64,000 nt of DNA from JBBRHQ01 sp963738305. GTDB taxonomy: Bacteria > Actinomycetota > Thermoleophilia > Solirubrobacterales > 70-9. The notes under the pieces were generated by a model. That model saw only the letters and a program-made list of their open reading frames with translations, ran no database searches and was not told the origin of the DNA. Positions 16,771-27,660 of the stretch are shown piece after piece (the first letter of the stretch is position 1; each line of letters begins with the position of its first letter). The stretch is from contig CAVTVU010000001.1 in the NCBI GenBank assembly GCA_963738305.1, positions 1,178,001 to 1,242,000 of the forward strand, in the 5' to 3' direction. A program made the translations under genes and the position numbers.

Positions 16771-19700
16771 TCAGTCGGCCAGGGGAGACGGCTCCGAGTC
16801 GGGCGCCGAGCCGTTGCCCGACGACGGCGCCTCGGACTCGACCACCAGCGCCACGGCGCTGACCCGGTCGTCCTCCTTGATGTTCATCACCTTGACCCCC
16901 TGGGTGGGGCGGCCCATCTGCGAGATGCCGCTGACCGAGGTCCGCTGCACCATCCCGTTCTGGGAGATGAATAGAAGCTCCTGGTGCTCGCGCACGATCA
17001 GGGCGCCGGCGAGACCGCCCTTCCTCTCGGTCAGCTTCGCCGTCAGCACCCCCTTGGTGCCGCGGCCCTTGACCGGGTACTCGGAGACCGGGGTGCGCTT
17101 GCCATAGCCGTTCTCGGTGACGACGAACAGCTCCGTGTCGTCGCGGGCGATGTCCATCGCCAGCACCCGGTTGCCCTTGGCGGAGACGTTCATCCCCTTG
17201 ATGCCGCTGGTCGAGCGGCCCATCGGGCCGCACGAGCTTCTCCGCGAAGCGCGAAGCGTGGCCGGAGTGGGAGACCATGAGGATGTCGTCCTGGCCCGAG
17301 GTGAGGCGGACCTGGACCAGCTCGTCGCCGTCACGAACCTTGATCGCGATGATCCCGTCCGCCTTGATCGGCGTGTTGTAGGCGAGGAACTCGGTCTTCT
17401 TGATCTGTCCCTTGGCGGTGGCGAAGACGAGGAACTCGTTCTCCTTGAAGTCGCGCGTCGGAATCACCGCCATCACCTTCTCGCCCTCGCGCAGCGGCAG
17501 CAGGTTGACCAGGGCGCTGCCCTTTGCGGTGCGCGAACCCTCCGGCAGCTCATAGACCTTGAGTCGGTAGACCTTGCCGCGATTGGTGAAGAAGAGCAGG
17601 AAGTCGTGGGTCGAGCAGATGTGGAGGTGCTGGATGTAGTCGTCCTCCTTCATGTTCATCCCCATCACGCCGATCCCGCCGCGGTGCTGCTGGCGGTAGG
17701 TGGCGAGCGGCAGCCGCTTGACGTAGCCCGAGGCGGTCAGGGAGATCACCATCTGCTGCTCGGCGATCATGTCCTCGACGTCGATGTCACCCCCGAAGTG
17801 CTGCAGCTCGGTGCGGCGCTCGTCGCCGTAGGAGTCCGCCAGCTCGACCAGCTCCTCCTTGACCAGCCCGAAGATCCTCGACTCATCACCGAGGATCGCC
17901 CGCAACTCGCCGATCCGCTCGATCAGGTCGGCGTGCTCGGCCCGAACCTTGTCCGACTCGAGCGCGGTGAGGCGCTGGAGGCGCATGTCGAGGATGGCCT
18001 GCGCCTGCTCGCGGGAAAGCTCGAACTCGGAGATCAGGCCGGCGCGGGCGGCGTCGGGGTCGGGCGAGGAGCGGATCAGCTTGATCACCGCATCGAGATT
18101 GTCGAGCGCGACCAGCAGGCCCTCGAGGATGTGGGCGCGGGCCTCGGCGCGCCGCAGCTCGTATTGGGTCCGGCGGGTGACGACCTCGCGCTGGTGATCG
18201 ACGTAGTGCCGGATCAGGTCGCGCAACCCGAGCGTCTTCGGGACGCCGTCGACGAGGGCCACCATGTTGACCCCGAAGCTGGTCTGCATCGAGGTCCGCT
18301 TGTAGAGGTTGGTGAGAACGACGTTGGGGACGGCGCCCCGCTTCAGCTCGATCACGATCCGCATCCCCGAGCGGTCGGACTCATCCCGCAGGTCGGAGAT
18401 GCCCTCGAGCTTCTTCTCGCGAACCAGGTCGGCGATCTTCGTGATCAACCCGGAGTCGCCGCCCTTCTTGACCATGAACGGCAGCTCGGTGACGATCACC
18501 GCCTCCTTGCCCCCCTTGAGCGGCTCGATGTGGGCGCGGGCGCGAACCTTGATGCTGCCCCTGCCCGAGTCATAGGCCTCGCGCACGCCGGCCGGATCGA
18601 GAATCCCGCCGCCGGGGAAATCGGGAGCCTTGACGTGCGCCATCAGCCCGGCGAGGTCGACCTCGGGATCCTCGATATAGGCGGTCACGGCGTTGACCGT
18701 CTCGCGCAGATTGTGCGGAGGGATGTTGGTCGCCATCCCGACCGCAATCCCCGAGGCGCCGTTGACCAGGAGGTTGGGGAACCGCGCCGGCAGGATCAAG
18801 GGCTCGCGCTGGGACTCGTCGTAATTCGGACCGAAGTCGACCGTGTCGGCGTCGATGTCGCGCAGCATCTCGGTCGCGAGGCGGCCGAGACGGGCCTCGG
18901 TGTTGTGGCTGACAAACCCGTTGGTCAGGAACGAGTGATCCGACGTGTCGACTCGCAGCGAGTAAACCTCCTGCGTCCCCGCGTCCTCGACCGAGGCGAC
19001 TTCGGCGTAGTAGTACTCGCCGCTGACCAGCGGCGAGACGACCTCGCGGACCTCTTCGGATGCGATCCGCTCGAGGATCGCCGTGCCGCCATGCTCCCAG
19101 CGCTCGATCCGATCGACGTTGTGTCGTCGCAGCCAATCGCGGTCGGTCCACCGTGAACCGTTCTCGGCCCGGATGTAATCGGCGACGAACGGCACATGAT
19201 CGCCGCTGAGGGCGCGGCTGGTTCGCGGGATCGTCGTCAGGTCGCGCTCGAGCTTCCGCTGCTTCTCGCCGAGGAACCCGACCTGGCTGGAAAACAGCCG
19301 GGCGTCGCGGCGATTAGAGATCACGACCTTGGTCTCGCCTCCGGAGTAGCGGCAGAGCCGGCTCACCACGCCGAACTGGAGGAGAAGCGTCTGCACATCC
19401 CGCGCCAGCTGCTCGCTGTAGGTCGAGTAGGAGACCTGGATCGTGCTCCGTGGAAGGAGCGAAGAAGATCCGTCACCGTGGAACAGCGAGCTGAGGAAGA
19501 TCCGCTTGAACTCCTGTCCGCCGCGCCAAACGAACTCCGGAACCGCCTTCTCGCAGCTCTTGGCCTTGAGTTCCGCCAGAGGGCTGCGGTTGAGGCGCGC
19601 GAGGTTGTGAACGTCCAGCTCGAGCAGGTCGCTCCCGGAGACGATCCGGCGCTTCGATAGGTAGCGGGCACCTCCGACTACCGAGTCGTAGGCATCGACG

Positions 19701-20531
19701 ACGTCCTCGAAGTAGCTCTCGTCCACGTTGTTGAAACCGGCCCGCCTGTCCCCGATCCAGCCTTCGGCGACGAAGGCGCCGGCGAGGAACGCGAGCTTCC
19801 GCTGGCCAGAGGTGAGCGCGGCCCCTGCGGGACGCTCCATGCGCGCCATCAGCACCCGGTCGCCGGGCACGACCTCTTCGAGCAGCTTCCAGAGAAGGAG
19901 GGGAACTCCGGCCATGTCCACCAGGCAGAGAACGGGGTGGTTGTGGGTGCCGGTGAGCTCGTACCCCTTGGTGGTGCGAAGCCGGAGCGTCGGGTGGGCA
20001 CCAGAGTGGAACAGCTTCGAGGCTCGGACCGGACGTCCGAGCCGGTCGAGCACCTCGAGATCGATGTCGTTGTCGGACTCCGAGTCCGCCCCGGGAACGA
20101 TCTCGTCGATCCGCATGGTGCCCGCCGTTGTCTCGACGCGGGTGTCGCCGCTGACGCAGTAGCGCATCGCGGCAGCCGGGTCGTCGTCAATCGATCCGAA
20201 GTTGCCCTGGCCGTCGACCAGCGTGTAGCGCAGGGAGAACTCCTGCGCCATGCGCACCAGGGTGTCGTAGATCGCCGAGTCGCCGTGCGGGTGGTACTTG
20301 CCCATCACCTCGCCGACGATGAAGGCGCACTTGCGGTAGGGGCGGGTCGGCTGCAGGCCGAGGTCGTGCATCGCGTAGAGGACCCGGCGGTGGACGGGTT
20401 TGAGGCCGTCGCGAACGTCCGGAAGCGCCCGCCCCACGATCACGCTCATCGCGTAATCGATGTAGGAGCTGCGCATCTCCTTCTCCAGCTCGCGCTCCTC
20501 TATGCGACCCGGTGAGGGCTTCGAGCGCCAT
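16771..20531 (-). CDS. gyrA: DNA gyrase subunit A with in-frame intein; two frameshifts
   Basis: Breaks and rejoins DNA in the gyrase heterotetramer. The N-terminus RIEERELEKEMRSSYIDYAM reaches an ATG at 20531 only if one G is removed from the GGG near 20510 (giving MALEALTGRIEE, with GGAG upstream). A second +1 in the GGG at 17225-17227 breaks the C-terminal beta-pinwheel; repair gives VRPMGRSTSGIKGMN. Catalytic AMRY and the quinolone-pocket HPHGDSAIYD (Ser and Asp present) are intact, as is the QQHRGGIGVMG GyrA box. The tail ends in a short acidic segment. The extein is interrupted after the catalytic Tyr by a 419-residue intein. gyrB lies 39 bases upstream. Confidence 0.93.
18902..20158 (-). 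other. GyrA intein with LAGLIDADG homing endonuclease
   Basis: A 419-residue intein lies between the active-site Tyr (AMRY) and the following Thr, the same site as mycobacterial GyrA inteins. Splicing residues are complete: Cys1 (CVSGDTRVET), block B THNH at about 71-74, and the C-terminal DHSFLTNGFVSHN ending His-Asn before Thr+1. The core VPGADSESDNDIDLEVLDR and LCLVDMAGVP is strikingly like the M. xenopi mini-intein. Unlike that mini-intein, this copy keeps an endonuclease domain, with LAGLIDADG-type helices LAFLAGAFVAEGWIG (about 122-136) and IFLSSLFHGDG (about 220-230). The intein itself has no frameshift. Confidence 0.95.
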
Positions 20532-20570
20532 CAGCTCCGAGCCCTCCGGTCGGTGTCTTGTGCCCGTCGC

Positions 20571-23014
20571 CTACACATCGAGGTTCCTCACCTCCTTGGC
20601 GTAGGTCTCGATGAACTCGCGGCGGGGCTCGACCTGGTCCCCCATCAGCATCGAGAAGATCTGATCCGCCGCCGAGGCGTCCTCGAGCGTCACCCTCTGC
20701 AGGGTCCTTGTCGCCGGGTCCATGGTCGTTTCGCGCAGCTGGTCGGCGTTCATCTCGCCGAGGCCCTTGAACCGGGTCAGCTGCGCCCCGTGCTTGGCCA
20801 GGTCCATGACGGCGCGGTGCAAATCGACGAAGGAGAGCGCCTCTTCGCGGCGATCCTTGAGCGAGACCTGGAACGGCGGCCGGCCGACCTGTTTGAGCAG
20901 AGTGCCGTGGACGTCGGCGAAGCGCCGGTAGTCGTGGTGCTTGAAGAGGGACTCGGGAAGGCGGTGGGTGCGGGCGAGGCTGCTGCGGCGATGGATCGCC
21001 TTGACCACCAGCTCACCCTCCCCGTCGTCGACGAGCTCGGTGTCGAACGGCTCCGCGGGAGGGCTCTTCGCGGCCAGCAGCTTGCGGGCGCCGGCGATGC
21101 TCGCGACCCCCTCGTCGAGGAGTTGGGACTCCTCGAGGAAGCGCACCAGGTCGGAGCCGAACTCCGCCTGCAGCGAGGAGGCCCAGCCCTCGTACTCCTT
21201 GGCTCGGCGGACGTAGCTCTGCCAGCGACTCTGGGTCAGCTTCTTCGATGCCGCCGTTGGCGTCGATCAGCTCGAAGCTTTCGAGGCGGTCGCGCAGCAG
21301 CAACTCCTCGAACTCCGACTCGCGCTCGAGGTAGGTCTCCTGGTTGCCCTGCTTGACCTTGTAGAGCGGCGGCTTGGCGATATAGACGAAGCCGGCGTCG
21401 ATCAGCGGCTGCATCTGCCGGTAGAGGAAGGTGAGGACCAGGGTGCGGATGTGGGCTCCGTCGACGTCGGCGTCGGTGGCCATGACGATCTTGTGGTAGC
21501 GGGCGTCCTCGAGCGTGAACTCGTCGTGGACGCCGGTCCCGATCGCCGTGATCAGGGCCTGGATCTCGGTGTTCTGGAGGACCTTGTCGATGCGGCTCTT
21601 CTCGACGTTGATGATCTTGCCGCGCAGCGGCAGCACCGCCTGGGTCGAGCGGTCGCGGGCCTGCTTGGCGGAGCCGCCGGCGGAGTCGCCCTCGACGACG
21701 AAGATCTCGGCCAGGCTCGGGTCCTTGACCGTGCAGTCGGCGAGCTTGCCGGGGAGGGTCGAGTTCTCCAGCGCCGACTTGCGGCGGGTCAGGTCGCGGG
21801 CCTTGCGCGCCGCCTCGCGGGCGCGTGAGGCGTCGACGGCCTTGGTGATCACCCTCCTTGCCTCGCCCGGGTTCTCCTCGAAGAACTCGCCCAGCTTGCG
21901 GTTCGACGGCCTCCTTGACCAGGCCCTCGATCGGCGGGTTCCCGAGCTTGGTCTTGGTCTGCCCCTCGAACTGGGGGTCGTGCAGCTTCACCGAGATCAC
22001 CGCGGTGAGGCCCTCGCGCACGTCCTCGCCGGCGAGGTTGTCGTCCTTCTCCTTCAGCAGCCCCTTGTTGCGGGCGTAGGCGTTCAGGGTCCGGGTCAGC
22101 GCCGAGCGGAAGCCGGAGAGGTGGGTGCCTCCCTCGTGGGTGTTGATGTTGTTGGCGAAGCTGAAGATCGACTCCTGGTAGGAGGTGTTCCACTGCATCG
22201 CCACCTCGACCTGGCCCTCGTCCGCCTCGCTCTCGAAGAAGATGACCTTGCGGTGCAGCTCGTCCTTGTTCTCGTTCAGGTGGCGGACGAAGTCCTCGAT
22301 CCCGCCCTCGTACTGGAAGCTGACCCTGTTGGTCTGCCCCCGCTCGTCGACCAGCTCGATCTTCAGGCCGCGGGTGAGGAAGGCGGTCTCGCGCAGGCGC
22401 TCGGCCAGGGTGGCGAAGTCGAAGTCGATCTCCTCGAAGATCTCCAGGTCGGGGAGGAAGGTGATCCTGGTCCCGGTGGCCTTGGTCGCCTTGCCCTTCT
22501 TGAAGTCGGCCGCCGGCTGGCCCCGCTCGTACTCCTGGCTCCAGGAGTGGCCGTCCCTCGAGATCTCCAGCTCCAGTCGCTCGGAGAGCGCGTTGACGAC
22601 CGAGACCCCGACGCCGTGCAGCCCGCCGGAGACCTTGTAGCCGCCGCCGTCCCCGAACTTGCCGCCGGCGTGCAGCGTGGTCAGCACCACCTCGGCGGCG
22701 GGGCGCTTCTCCTTCGCGTGCTCGTCGACCGGGATCCCGCGGCCGTTGTCGGTGACGGTGCAGCTGTTGTCGGGGTGCAGGACGACCTCGACCGCGTCGC
22801 AGTAGCCCGCGATCGCCTCGTCCACCGAGTTGTCGACGACCTCGTAGACCAGGTGGTGCAGGCCGCGGGGCCCGGTCGAGCCGATGTACATGCCCGGGCG
22901 CTTGCGAACCGCCTCCAGCCCCTCGAGGACGGTGATGTCGGTGGCGTCGTAGGAGCCTCCGCCGCCCTTCGGCCGGGACTTCTTCGCAGCGGCCTCGCTC
23001 TTCTTCTCAGGCAA
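20571..23014 (-). CDS. gyrB: DNA gyrase subunit B, two frameshifts
   Basis: The ATPase half of gyrase. Motifs: VRKRPGMYIGSTG, EVVDNSVDEA and DNGRGIPVD (ATP-binding Asn/Asp), VSGGLHGVGVSVVNA, the TOPRIM EGDSAGGSAKQARDR, and MATDADVDGAHIRTL. Two +1 lesions interrupt it. One is at about 21902 (GAACCGC should read GAACGC, giving KLGEFFEENPGEA). One is at about 21245 (repair gives GGIEKLTQSRWQSY). The span length agrees with exactly two insertions. The start is TTG at 23014, with GGAAGGGG just upstream. The 156-base spacer ahead holds an ATATCCACA (23029-23037), one mismatch from a DnaA box, and a possible -10 TATCCT on the minus strand. Confidence 0.93.
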
Positions 23015-23170
23015 TTGTCCCCTTCCGGATATCCACAGAAAGCCCCGACCTCCTGGCACGTCCCGAGGGGGTGCGTGGCACAGGGTCGGGGCGGGCGATC
23101 AAGTTGACATAAAGGATACCAGCCACGGCCTCCGGAAACCGCCGCCGGTAGCGCAAAAAAACCCTGCAAA

Positions 23171-23581
23171 TCACGTAAAAAGGTGAATTCTCGCGAGCTG
23201 TCCGCAGAGCGTCTCGAGAGGGCTGAGATCGAGCCGCTCGCAGCCGCTCCGCAGGCGCCGATCCGGCCTATCTGCTGGCCGGCCAGCCAGGCGGCGCTCT
23301 CGAACCTCAGGGCGCGCGGTGCCTGCTCCGGCAGGCGCTCCCGCAGCCGCGCCAGCAGCTGCGGGCCCATCATCTCCAGCTCCTGGGCCCAGACGGCGCT
23401 CTCGCAGCGCACGACCAGGGCCCCGCCGCGCTCGGAGCAGGGCTCGGTGGCGGCGGCCACCGCCGGGCCGACCACCTCGGCCCAGACCGCCTGCACAGCG
23501 GCGAGCGAGGTCGGCGGCGCGGCGCGCTCGCGGGCGCGGCGGATAGCCTCGGCGGCGGGGCGGGGGGCGATGCCGTCCCAT
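23171..23581 (-). CDS. dciA: DciA / DUF721 family protein, frameshifted
   Basis: DUF721 proteins between recF and gyrB are DciA-type helicase-loading factors. The core AVQAVWAEVVGPAVAAATEP and ALVVRCESAVWAQELEMMGPQLLARL is clear. The ATG at 23581 overlaps the recF stop (TGATG). A +1 in the GGG just after it must be removed to read MDGIAPRPAAEAIRRARE into the core. The C-terminus is uncertain: codon use favours the frame ending SPLETLCGQLARIHLFT at 23171, which needs two more lesions near 23280. The alternative is that the core frame reads on toward gyrB. Confidence 0.72.
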   Translation of the reverse strand: MGRHRPPPRRRGYPPRPRARRAADLARRCAGGLGRGGRPGGGRRHRALLRARRGPGRALRERRLGPGAGDDGPAAAGAAAGAPAGAGTARPEVRERRLAGRPADRPDRRLRSGCERLDLSPLETLCGQLARIHLFT

Positions 23582-24688
23582 CAGGCGGCCGCGACCTCTG
23601 GCCGGCGCCGCGCCGCCGGCATCCAGATCGCCGTCGCTGCGAGGCGACGGCGGAACCGAGCCCTCCTCGGTGGCGGTGATCAGCGCCTGCCCGCCGTCCT
23701 CGAGCCGGTCCGACGAGCCGCTCGCGGCGCGCCGCGTCGAGCTCGCTCATCACGTCGTCGAGGAGCATCAGCGGCGGCGCGCCGCGGGAGCGCAGCAGCG
23801 ACTCGCCGCTCGGCGAAGAGGAGGGCCAGCAGCGCGAGCCGCTGCTGGCCCTGCGAGCCGTAGCGGCGCAGCGGCGCGTCCGTCGAGGCTGATCCGGACC
23901 TCGTCGAGGTGGGGGCCCCAGCGAGCTGCGGCCGAGGCGGAGGTCCGCGTCGCGGCGCTCCTCCAGGCCCGCCCGCAGCTCCTCGGCATCGCCCTCGGCG
24001 CGGGGCGCATAGGCGATTGCCGCGGGCGAGTCGAAGCCCGAGCTCCGCGGCCGCGGCGGCGAAGTGGGCCGCCAGCTCGCGCTACCGCCTCTGCGCGCGA
24101 TGCGATCAGCGGCGCCGCGGCCTCGGCCAGTGTCGCGTCCCAGGACGTCCAGATCGGCCCCGGCGGCGGCGCCGGCGTGCACCCGGTGCAGAAGCGCGTT
24201 GCGCTGCGCCAGCGCCTGGCCGTAGCGCCGGCGCAGGCCGGCTCGCGAGGGCCAGCGCGTCGCGGCGAAGAGGTCGAGGTGGGCGCGGCGCTCCGCCGGC
24301 GGGCCCTTGACCAGGCCAGCCGGTCCGGGGAGAAGACCGCGACCGGTGGGCGGTTGCGCGCGGCGGTGTCGGCGTCGACCGCGCTGCCGTCGAGCAGGTG
24401 CCGACGCCCCTCGGTGCGGCTGACCGAGGCGAGGAAGCGCGCGCTCGGCGCCGTCGTCGTCGCGAACCGGCGCCTCGGCGCGCGCGATCGACTCGCGCGA
24501 ACGGGATCAGCTCGCGCCGATCCGCGGTGCGAAAGGAGCGACCGGTGAGGGCGAAGTAGAGCGCTTCGAGCAGGTTCGTCTTGCCCGAGCCGTTCTCGCC
24601 GAGAATGGCGGTGACGCCCCTCGGGCAGCGCGACCTCGACCCCGTCGAGGGTCCTCAGCGGTCGCGCGATCACGGCGGTGAGGACCAT
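23581..24688 (-). CDS. recF: DNA replication/repair protein RecF, about twelve frameshifts
   Basis: A Walker-type SMC-like ATPase that loads RecA at gaps. Pieces in all three frames assemble into one RecF: MVLTAVIARPLRTLDGVEVALPEG, then VTAILGENGSGKTNLLEAL (Walker A), FRTADRRELIPFA, FSPDRL/GLVKGPPAERRAHLDLF, YGSQGQQRLALLALLFAE (signature) and LMLLDDVMSELDAARR (Walker B). I count about eleven +1 and one -1 lesion in 1.1 kb; the net agrees with the span modulo three. The stop 23583-23581 overlaps the dciA ATG. It lies 5 bases after dnaN. The gene is essential-class in context, so errors, not decay, are likely. Confidence 0.85.
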
Positions 24689-24693
24689 CGGGC

Positions 24694-25802
24694 TCAGACG
24701 TTGAGCCGGATCGGCATCACCAGGTAGCGGAAGTCGTCGTTGTCCACCGGCTGCAGCAGCCCCGGGCGCAGCGGCGAGATCAGCCGCAGCAGTACCTCAT
24801 CGCCCTCGACGCTGTCGATGCCGTCCTTGAGGAACTCCGGGTTGAAGCCGATCTCGAGCGGCTCGCCCTCGAATGCCGCCGGCATCGACTCGCTGGCGTC
24901 GCCGACCTCCGGCGTCTCGGCCGCGACCGTCAGCTCGCCCGGGGAGAGGGAGAGCTTCAGCGGAGCGTTTCGCTGCGCCAGCTGGCTGATCCGCTTGGTC
25001 ACGTCGAGGAACTCGTCGCGCGGGCAGCCGCACGTCGTGCTCGTAGGACTCCGGCAGGAGCTGCTTGTAGTTGGGGAACTGGCCCTCGATCAGCCGCGTG
25101 TTGAGGGTCACGCCGCCGGCGCGGAAGACCGCCTGGTTCTGCAGCAGCGAGACCTCGGCGCTCTCCTCGGAGCCGGCCGCCAGGATCCGCCCCAGCTCAC
25201 GCAGGGCCCGCGCCGGGATGTTCGCCTCGAGGTCGCCGCCGATCCCACCCTCGACCTCGGTGCGGCGGAAGCTGAGCCGGTAGGAGTCGGTCGCGACCAT
25301 CGTCATCTCGCTGCCCGAGGCGGTGACGAAGACACCAGTCAGCACCGGGCGCATGTCGTCACGCGAGGCGGCCCGCGCCACCACCTCGACCGTCTCGGTC
25401 AGCACGTCGGCCGGGATCCGCAGCGGCTCGCCCTCCGCCGCCGGAAAGCGGGGGAAGTCCTCGGCCGGCAGCGTTCGCAGGTGGAACCTCGAGCCCGCGG
25501 CGCGTGATCTCCACATCGCGCTCGGAGCTCCGCGGCTCGATCTCGACCTCGTCGCCCGGCGAGAGAGCGAGCCACCTCGGAGAGCAGCCGGCCGGCAGCA
25601 GGAACTCCCCGTCGCCCTCCACCTCGGCCTCGAGCGCGGTCTCGATGCCCATCTCGAGGTCGGTGGCCCGCAGCCGGACCTCGCCGGACCTCGCGCTGAG
25701 GTGGACACCGCTCAGAGCCTGGGTCGCGGCGCGGGTCGAGGCGACCCTCGAGACGACCGAGAGCTTGTCGACGAGTTCGTAGCGTTTCGTTGAGAGCTTC
25801 AA
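24694..25802 (-). CDS. dnaN: DNA polymerase III beta sliding clamp, frameshifted
   Basis: The ring-shaped clamp that tethers the replicase to DNA. It starts ATG at 25802 (MKLSTKRYELVDKLSVVSRV) and ends LVMPIRLNV, the usual clamp C-terminus. Three domains are recognisable, including LEANIPARALRELGRIL and LIEGQFPNYKQLLPE. Lesions: a compensating -1/+1 pair near 25590-25550 (repair gives LLSEVARSLPGDEVEI), a +1 near 25500 (RGSRFHLRTLPAEDF) and a +1 near 25020 (RLPRDEFLDVTKRI). The net of +2 matches the span. The gene is preceded by the putative origin. Confidence 0.9.
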
Positions 25803-25971
25803 ATCACCATTGCCTTATTGAGTTGGGTTAGAGCTTGTGGAATCGTTTGTCGGAGGCCGGGAATATCGCGTTCCAGAGCCGCTTCGCGGCTGTGGATGGG
25901 CTGTGGGCCGCAACCGCGGATTCTTGCACCCGGCACGGCTGTCATTCCTCAGTGGCGCTCGCTGTGGATGG
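25803..25971. other. oriC: Putative chromosomal origin (oriC) in the dnaA-dnaN spacer
   Basis: The 146-base spacer and the last codons of dnaA hold four same-direction nonamers built on TGTGG: 25836 (TGTGGAATC), 25891 (TGTGGATGG), 25902 (TGTGGGCCG) and 25963 (TGTGGATGG). These are imperfect matches to the DnaA box TGTGGATAA. An unusually AT-rich stretch lies at 25801-25830, next to dnaN, and could be the unwinding element. Many actinobacteria have oriC in this spacer. The boxes are weak and the spacer short, so part of the origin may lie elsewhere, for example the dnaA-rpmH gap. Confidence 0.45.
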
Positions 25972-27317
25972 CTGTGCGCAGGGTCTCGATCTTGCGGCGC
26001 AGATCGGGATCTTCGGCGGCGACGGCCTCGACCCGGCGGATCGAGTTGAGCACGGTGGTGTGGTCGCGACCCCCGAAGAGGCGGCCGATCTGCGGCAGGG
26101 AGAGGTCGGTCTTCTCGCGGGTCAGGTAGATGGCGACCTGGCGGGCGCGGAGCGGGGTGGCGGCGCGGGCGGTGCCGACCAGCTCGGCCCGGGAGACGCC
26201 GAATGACTCGGCGACCCGCGATTGGATCTCCTCGGCCGCGGGGCGCGGGCGCGAAGGAGCGGAGGCTGGGATCACCTCGGCGACGAGCTCGCGGCTGAGC
26301 GGGCTTGCCATCAGCGAGGCGTGGGCGATGGCCCGGGTCAGAGCGCCGTGCAGCTGGCGGACGTTGGAGTCGATCCTCCCCGCCAGCTCGGCGAGGGCGT
26401 CGCGGTCGGAGATCTCGATCCCGGACTCTCGGCACGAGGCGGCGCAGGACGGCGAGGCGCATGGCGAGGTTGGGCGGCTCCGACCTCGACCGTCAGGCCC
26501 CACTCGAAGCGGTCGCGCAGGCGCCGGGCGAGGCTCGGAGAGCTCGGCGGGGATGCGGTCGGCGGAGAGCACGAGCTGGCTCCCGGACTCATAGAGCGCG
26601 TTGAAGGTGTGGAAGAACTCCTCCTCGGTGTGGTGCTTGCCCTCGAGGAACTGGACGTCGTCGATCGAGGAGGACGTCGAGGTCCCGGTAGCGGCGCTTG
26701 AACTGCCTCGCTGCCGGCGCTTTGGAGCGAGGCGACGAACTCGTTGGTGAAGCTCTCGGCGGTCGTGTAGCGGACGTTCAGCTCCGGTGCGTGGTCGGTG
26801 AGGTAGTTGGCGATCGCGGCCAGCAGATGGGTCTTGCCGAGCCCGGGCGGGCCATGGAGGAAGAGCGGGTTGTAGGCCTCGCTCGGCGCCTCGGCGACGG
26901 CCAGGGCGGCGGCGTGCGCGAGGCGGTTGCCGTCGCCGATCACGAAGCGCTCGAAGACGTATTGCGGGTTGGGAGTCGGATCCCGGCTCTCCTGCGGAGG
27001 CCGTTGCGCGGCCTCGGGAACAGGCGCGGAGAAGGCGACGGCGGAGAGCCCCGGCTGGGTTTCGGCGAGCGCGTCGGCGATCAGGTCCCCGTAGCGGCGC
27101 TCTGTCCAGGCGCGGATCCCATCGGGCGCCGCGAGATGGAGCGTCTGCGCCGCGGATCGCGATCGGGCGCAGCGGCTCCAGCCAGATGCGGAAGGTGGAC
27201 TCGGGGACCGAGTCCGCCAGTCGGCTTCGCGACCTCCGACCAGAGGGCTCCCAGATCCCCCTCGAACCCCGCCACCTCCCGGCTGCCGGGACTCGATGGA
27301 TCCGGGACTTCCTGCAC
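25949..27317 (-). CDS. dnaA: Chromosomal replication initiator DnaA, about seven frameshifts
   Basis: Binds origin boxes and loads the helicase. Domain I (LADSVPESTFRIWLEPLRPI), domain III AAA+ (YNPLFLHGPPGLGKTHLLAAI Walker A; LLIDDVQFLEGK Walker B) and domain IV (RTAAT-like TPLRARQVAIYL and GGRDHTTVLNSIRRV helix-turn-helix) are all present but scattered over three frames. Seven +1 lesions restore one protein ending IHSERH at 25949; the span length agrees. The start is uncertain: GTG at 27317 has GGAAGGG upstream; GTG at 27383 is an alternative. It is divergent from rpmH across the usual origin-proximal gap. Confidence 0.88.
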
Positions 27318-27501
27318 GCGCGATGCCCTTCCGTCGACTTGGCTCGATTCCCCGCTGACCGGTCGCGGGAGGCGCGGCGTCACCGAGGCGCGCCGACCAT
27401 AGCGCCGGGCTGCGGGGGCCTGATCCGGCCTTCCGCAAATGCCGCAGAAAAGATTGAACGGCCGTGTCGGGACGCCGGCCGACGCCCGCTTGGCTCGTCC
27501 G

Positions 27502-27507
27502 TATACT
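27502..27507 (+). promoter_or_regulatory. -10 element of rpmH
   Basis: TATACT, 16 bases before the rpmH ATG. No good -35 is visible at normal spacing. It lies in the dnaA-rpmH divergent gap, which also has an AT-rich patch at 27434-27459. Confidence 0.5.
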
Positions 27508-27523
27508 GCCGCGACACCGACCG

Positions 27524-27658
27524 ATGAAGCGCACCTACCAGCCCAAGAAGCGCAAGCGGGCCCGCACCCACGGGTTCCGTGCTCGCATGCGCACGCGCGG
27601 GGGTCGGGCGATCATCAAGCGCCGCCGCCGCAAGGGCCGCAAGCGCCTCGCCGCGTAA
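27524..27658 (+). CDS. rpmH: Ribosomal protein bL34
   Basis: 44 residues, MKRTYQPKKRKRARTHGFRA and on to GRKRLAA, an unmistakable bL34 of the large subunit. Start ATG at 27524; the frame is open further upstream but has no homology there. It is the first gene of the rpmH-rnpA-yidD-yidC cluster on the right side of the origin. Confidence 0.97.
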   Translation: MKRTYQPKKRKRARTHGFRARMRTRGGRAIIKRRRRKGRKRLAA

Positions 27659-27660
27659 CG

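Noticed and set aside
17117..19156. A 679-codon open frame antisense to gyrA, and similar long antisense frames over pknB, dcd-tatC and the sulfatase
   Set aside because: They are by-products of GC-rich third positions; composition is Arg/Asp/Leu-rich without domains, and the sense strand carries the real genes.
23581..24688. recF as a decayed pseudogene
   Set aside because: All Walker and signature motifs survive, changes are indels only without stop or missense decay, and neighbours dnaN and dnaA show the same damage.
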